Assembly (NCBI RefSeq): GCF_009494395.1
Contig: NZ_VZCB01000033.1
Location: 1-46,028 of the forward strand
Origin: Segatella copri
GTDB lineage: Bacteria > Bacteroidota > Bacteroidia > Bacteroidales > Bacteroidaceae
DNA: 46,028 nt
Direction: 5' to 3'
In this document: positions 44,283 to 46,028 of the stretch, piece after piece
Numbering within the stretch: the stretch's first letter is position 1
Layout: every line of letters begins with the position of its first letter
Notes under the pieces: model-generated
Databases searched by the model: none
What the model was told of the DNA's origin: nothing
Seen by the model: the letters and a program-made list of their open reading frames with translations, nothing else
Translations under genes and position numbers: made by a program

Positions 44283-45749
44283 TTACAGGATTCCCATGCG
44301 GCAGAAGAATACCAGCACGGAGTAGCCTATCAGGATGCTGATGACACCGATGGTGGCTCCTGCCTTCACCATGTCAGTCTGCTGGATGAGTCCGGTAGAG
44401 TAGGCGATGGCGTTAGGAGGGGTTGAGATAGGCAGAGACATCGCACAGCTGGCTGCTACTGCCACACCGATGAGGATGGTGGATGTACCGCCGATTTCGG
44501 CAAGCTTGTCGCCCATGCCGGCACATACCACGCTCAGGATAGGAATCAGGAGGGCTGCGGTGGCGGTGTTGGAGATGAAGTTACTCAGCGCGAAGCATAC
44601 CAGACCGGAGATGACCATGATGACCAGCGGGTTGAACTCGCCAAACGGAATACTCTTCACGGCTACCTCGGCAAGTCCGGTACCGTTCATCGCAAGACCC
44701 AGGGCGAAACCTCCGGCTACCATCCAGATAACCGCCCAGTCGATGTCCTTCAGGTCGTTGGCGTTGATGACGCCCGTGAAGGCGAACACAGCGATAGGCA
44801 GCATAGCCACGGTATTGGCGTTGACGCCCAGCTGCTTACCGAATACCCAGAGGATGATGGTGAGGATGAATGTGGCAGCCACTACGGCTGTGCGCCAGTT
44901 GCTCTTCGCATGGCTCTCTATCTTGATTTCGATGGTTTTCTGTGAGAATGGGAACATCTTGAGCAGGATGAACCATGCCACGATGAGCATCAGGATGACC
45001 ATCGGCGCCATGATCATCATCCAGTCGCCGAATCCGATGCCCATGTTCAGTCCCTGAGGGTCGTTGAGCACCTTGTAGGCGAAGGCGTTAGGAGGGGTTC
45101 CGATAGGTGTACCCATACCGCCCAGGTTGGCTCCGATAGGAATGGCCATGGTGAGCGCCACGCGGCCCTTTCCGCCCGGAGGCAAAGCCTTGAACACAGG
45201 GGTGAGGAAGGTGAGCATCATGGCTGCGGTGGCTGTATTGGAGATGAACATCGAGAAGATGCCGGTGATGAGCATGAAGCCCAGCAGCACGTGCTCCGAG
45301 CGCTTGCCGAACGGGGCTATCAGCACTTTTGCCATCTTGGCATCCAGTCCGCTCTTCGTGGCTGCTATCGCCAGCACGAATCCGCCCAGGAAGAGGATGA
45401 TGGTTGGGTCGGCAAAGCATGCCATCACACCCTGATAGTCGAGCAGCTGTCCCATCTCGGCCTCAGAACCCTGCATGATCTTGAATGCCGAGTCGCTGGC
45501 AAAGAAGAGCAGCACGAAGATGATTACCACACTCGTGGCCCAGGCCGGAATAGCTTCGGTGAGCCACAGCATCACTGCCATCACGAAGATGGCGATGATG
45601 CGCTGTTGAACTACTGTCAGTCCGTCGATGCCGAAGCTGTCGATGGGCAAGTTCCAAACGATGACCGTGACGAGTGCCGTCAGTAGGAAGAGCAGTGCCT
45701 TCTTGCGATTAAAATCGCCGGTCAGTACCTTTTTTACCGTTTCTTGCAT
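44283..45749 (-). CDS. DASS (SLC13)-family sodium:anion symporter
   Basis: A 488-residue inner-membrane transporter of the divalent anion:sodium symporter family. Both halves carry the SNT substrate motif (ISNTATAAMML and ISNTATAALLIPI), plus PIGTPPNAFAY and PISTPPNAIAYS loops that mark the inverted repeat. Members take up succinate, fumarate, malate or sulfate with Na+; a dicarboxylate is most likely here, but the sequence does not prove it. The leader from the -7 box at 45900 is about 145 bases and begins with a strong hairpin. Confidence 0.92.
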   Translation of the reverse strand: MQETVKKVLTGDFNRKKALLFLLTALVTVIVWNLPIDSFGIDGLTVVQQRIIAIFVMAVMLWLTEAIPAWATSVVIIFVLLFFASDSAFKIMQGSEAEMGQLLDYQGVMACFADPTIILFLGGFVLAIAATKSGLDAKMAKVLIAPFGKRSEHVLLGFMLITGIFSMFISNTATAAMMLTFLTPVFKALPPGGKGRVALTMAIPIGANLGGMGTPIGTPPNAFAYKVLNDPQGLNMGIGFGDWMMIMAPMVILMLIVAWFILLKMFPFSQKTIEIKIESHAKSNWRTAVVAATFILTIILWVFGKQLGVNANTVAMLPIAVFAFTGVINANDLKDIDWAVIWMVAGGFALGLAMNGTGLAEVAVKSIPFGEFNPLVIMVISGLVCFALSNFISNTATAALLIPILSVVCAGMGDKLAEIGGTSTILIGVAVAASCAMSLPISTPPNAIAYSTGLIQQTDMVKAGATIGVISILIGYSVLVFFCRMGIL

Positions 45750-45863
45750 TTCTCTATGTTATTATGTTATTGTGTTATTTGTTAGTTTTGCTTTTAAATT
45801 GATAGTTTTTCTTTTCTTCCGGTCCCAATACATTATTATATATATAAAGGGGCTTTCAGATTA

Positions 45864-45893
45864 TTGGAGCGCCACCTTGGGGCGGCACTCCAA
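45864..45893 (-). promoter_or_regulatory. Hairpin at the 5' end of the DASS transporter message
   Basis: On the minus strand a 13-bp stem (two G-U pairs) forms around a CCAA loop: TTGGAGTGCCGCC with GGTGGCGCTCCAA. It begins within a few bases of the start of transcription predicted by the -7 box at 45900. Confidence 0.6.
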
Positions 45894-45899
45894 CACATT

Positions 45900-45908
45900 G
45901 CAAAAATA
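45900..45908 (-). promoter_or_regulatory. -7 box of the DASS transporter gene
   Basis: Minus strand TATTTTTGC, perfect TAnnTTTGC. The remaining 120 bases to the right edge (45909-46028) show no gene. Confidence 0.6.
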
Positions 45909-46028
45909 CATATAATTTTTGAAAAAACCATGTTTTATCGGGAAAAACGATGGAAAAAGCACTTTTTTTAGAGAAAATTACGCTAAAAACTGCCGAATAG
46001 CTTAAAATGAGCTATTTATGAGTCTTTC

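Overview
The window looks like a chromosome segment of a Bacteroidales bacterium, most likely Prevotella/Segatella (S. copri-like). This is inferred from the protein families: serine palmitoyltransferase of the sphingolipid pathway, an IgA-peptidase M64, an HU-HIG DNA-binding protein, a DUF4143 ATPase, and a type II pantothenate kinase. It is supported by many copies of the Bacteroidetes -7 promoter box TAnnTTTGC and by generally weak Shine-Dalgarno sites. No database search was possible; names rest on motifs, length and context.

Layout. 1-5760 is an accessory, partly decayed region: the 5' part of an AT-rich secreted trypsin-like protease lipoprotein; a promoter-headed stretch that can fold as a multi-arm RNA; a DUF4143 AAA ATPase; an HU/winged-helix protein followed by about 335 bp of tandem 22-23 bp repeats; remnants of a RelE-type toxin and a TonB-dependent receptor; and a small secreted acidic protein. 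5941-10250 is an RND efflux pump with its adaptor. 10423-17111 is a putative regulon: a membrane-anchored AraC-type regulator, then a three-gene operon (small membrane protein and two lipoproteins). A complete group IIC intron sits exactly inside the 21-22 bp direct-repeat array that could be the regulator's operator.

17180-28203 is housekeeping on the minus strand: Hsp20; bcp, a TSUP permease, an HD hydrolase and a dicarboxylate/amino acid symporter; and lon, tgt, an LptF/LptG permease and a DEAD-box helicase. 28386-31810 holds a TrmN6-like methyltransferase, then a lipid kinase divergent from serine palmitoyltransferase. Three identical tRNA-Pro(UGG) genes follow in 113-bp tandem units. 32419-36711 (plus strand) encodes a cytidylate-kinase-like protein, a CidA/LrgA-LrgB pair, a beta-helix lipoprotein and a TPR protein. 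36776-45749 encodes cytidine deaminase, M64 peptidase, a LysM glucosaminidase, an HPPK-like protein, NrdG/NrdD, pantothenate kinase and a DASS transporter, almost all on the minus strand.

The most interesting signals are non-coding: the phased repeat array downstream of the HU/wHTH gene, the AraC-site array split by the intron, the candidate structured RNA at 1411-1496, a terminator-like hairpin whose loop holds a lipoprotein start codon (34342-34390), and a TAGTGATTA-type repeat family that lies in the same orientation at or within about 25 bp after the stop codons of four genes.
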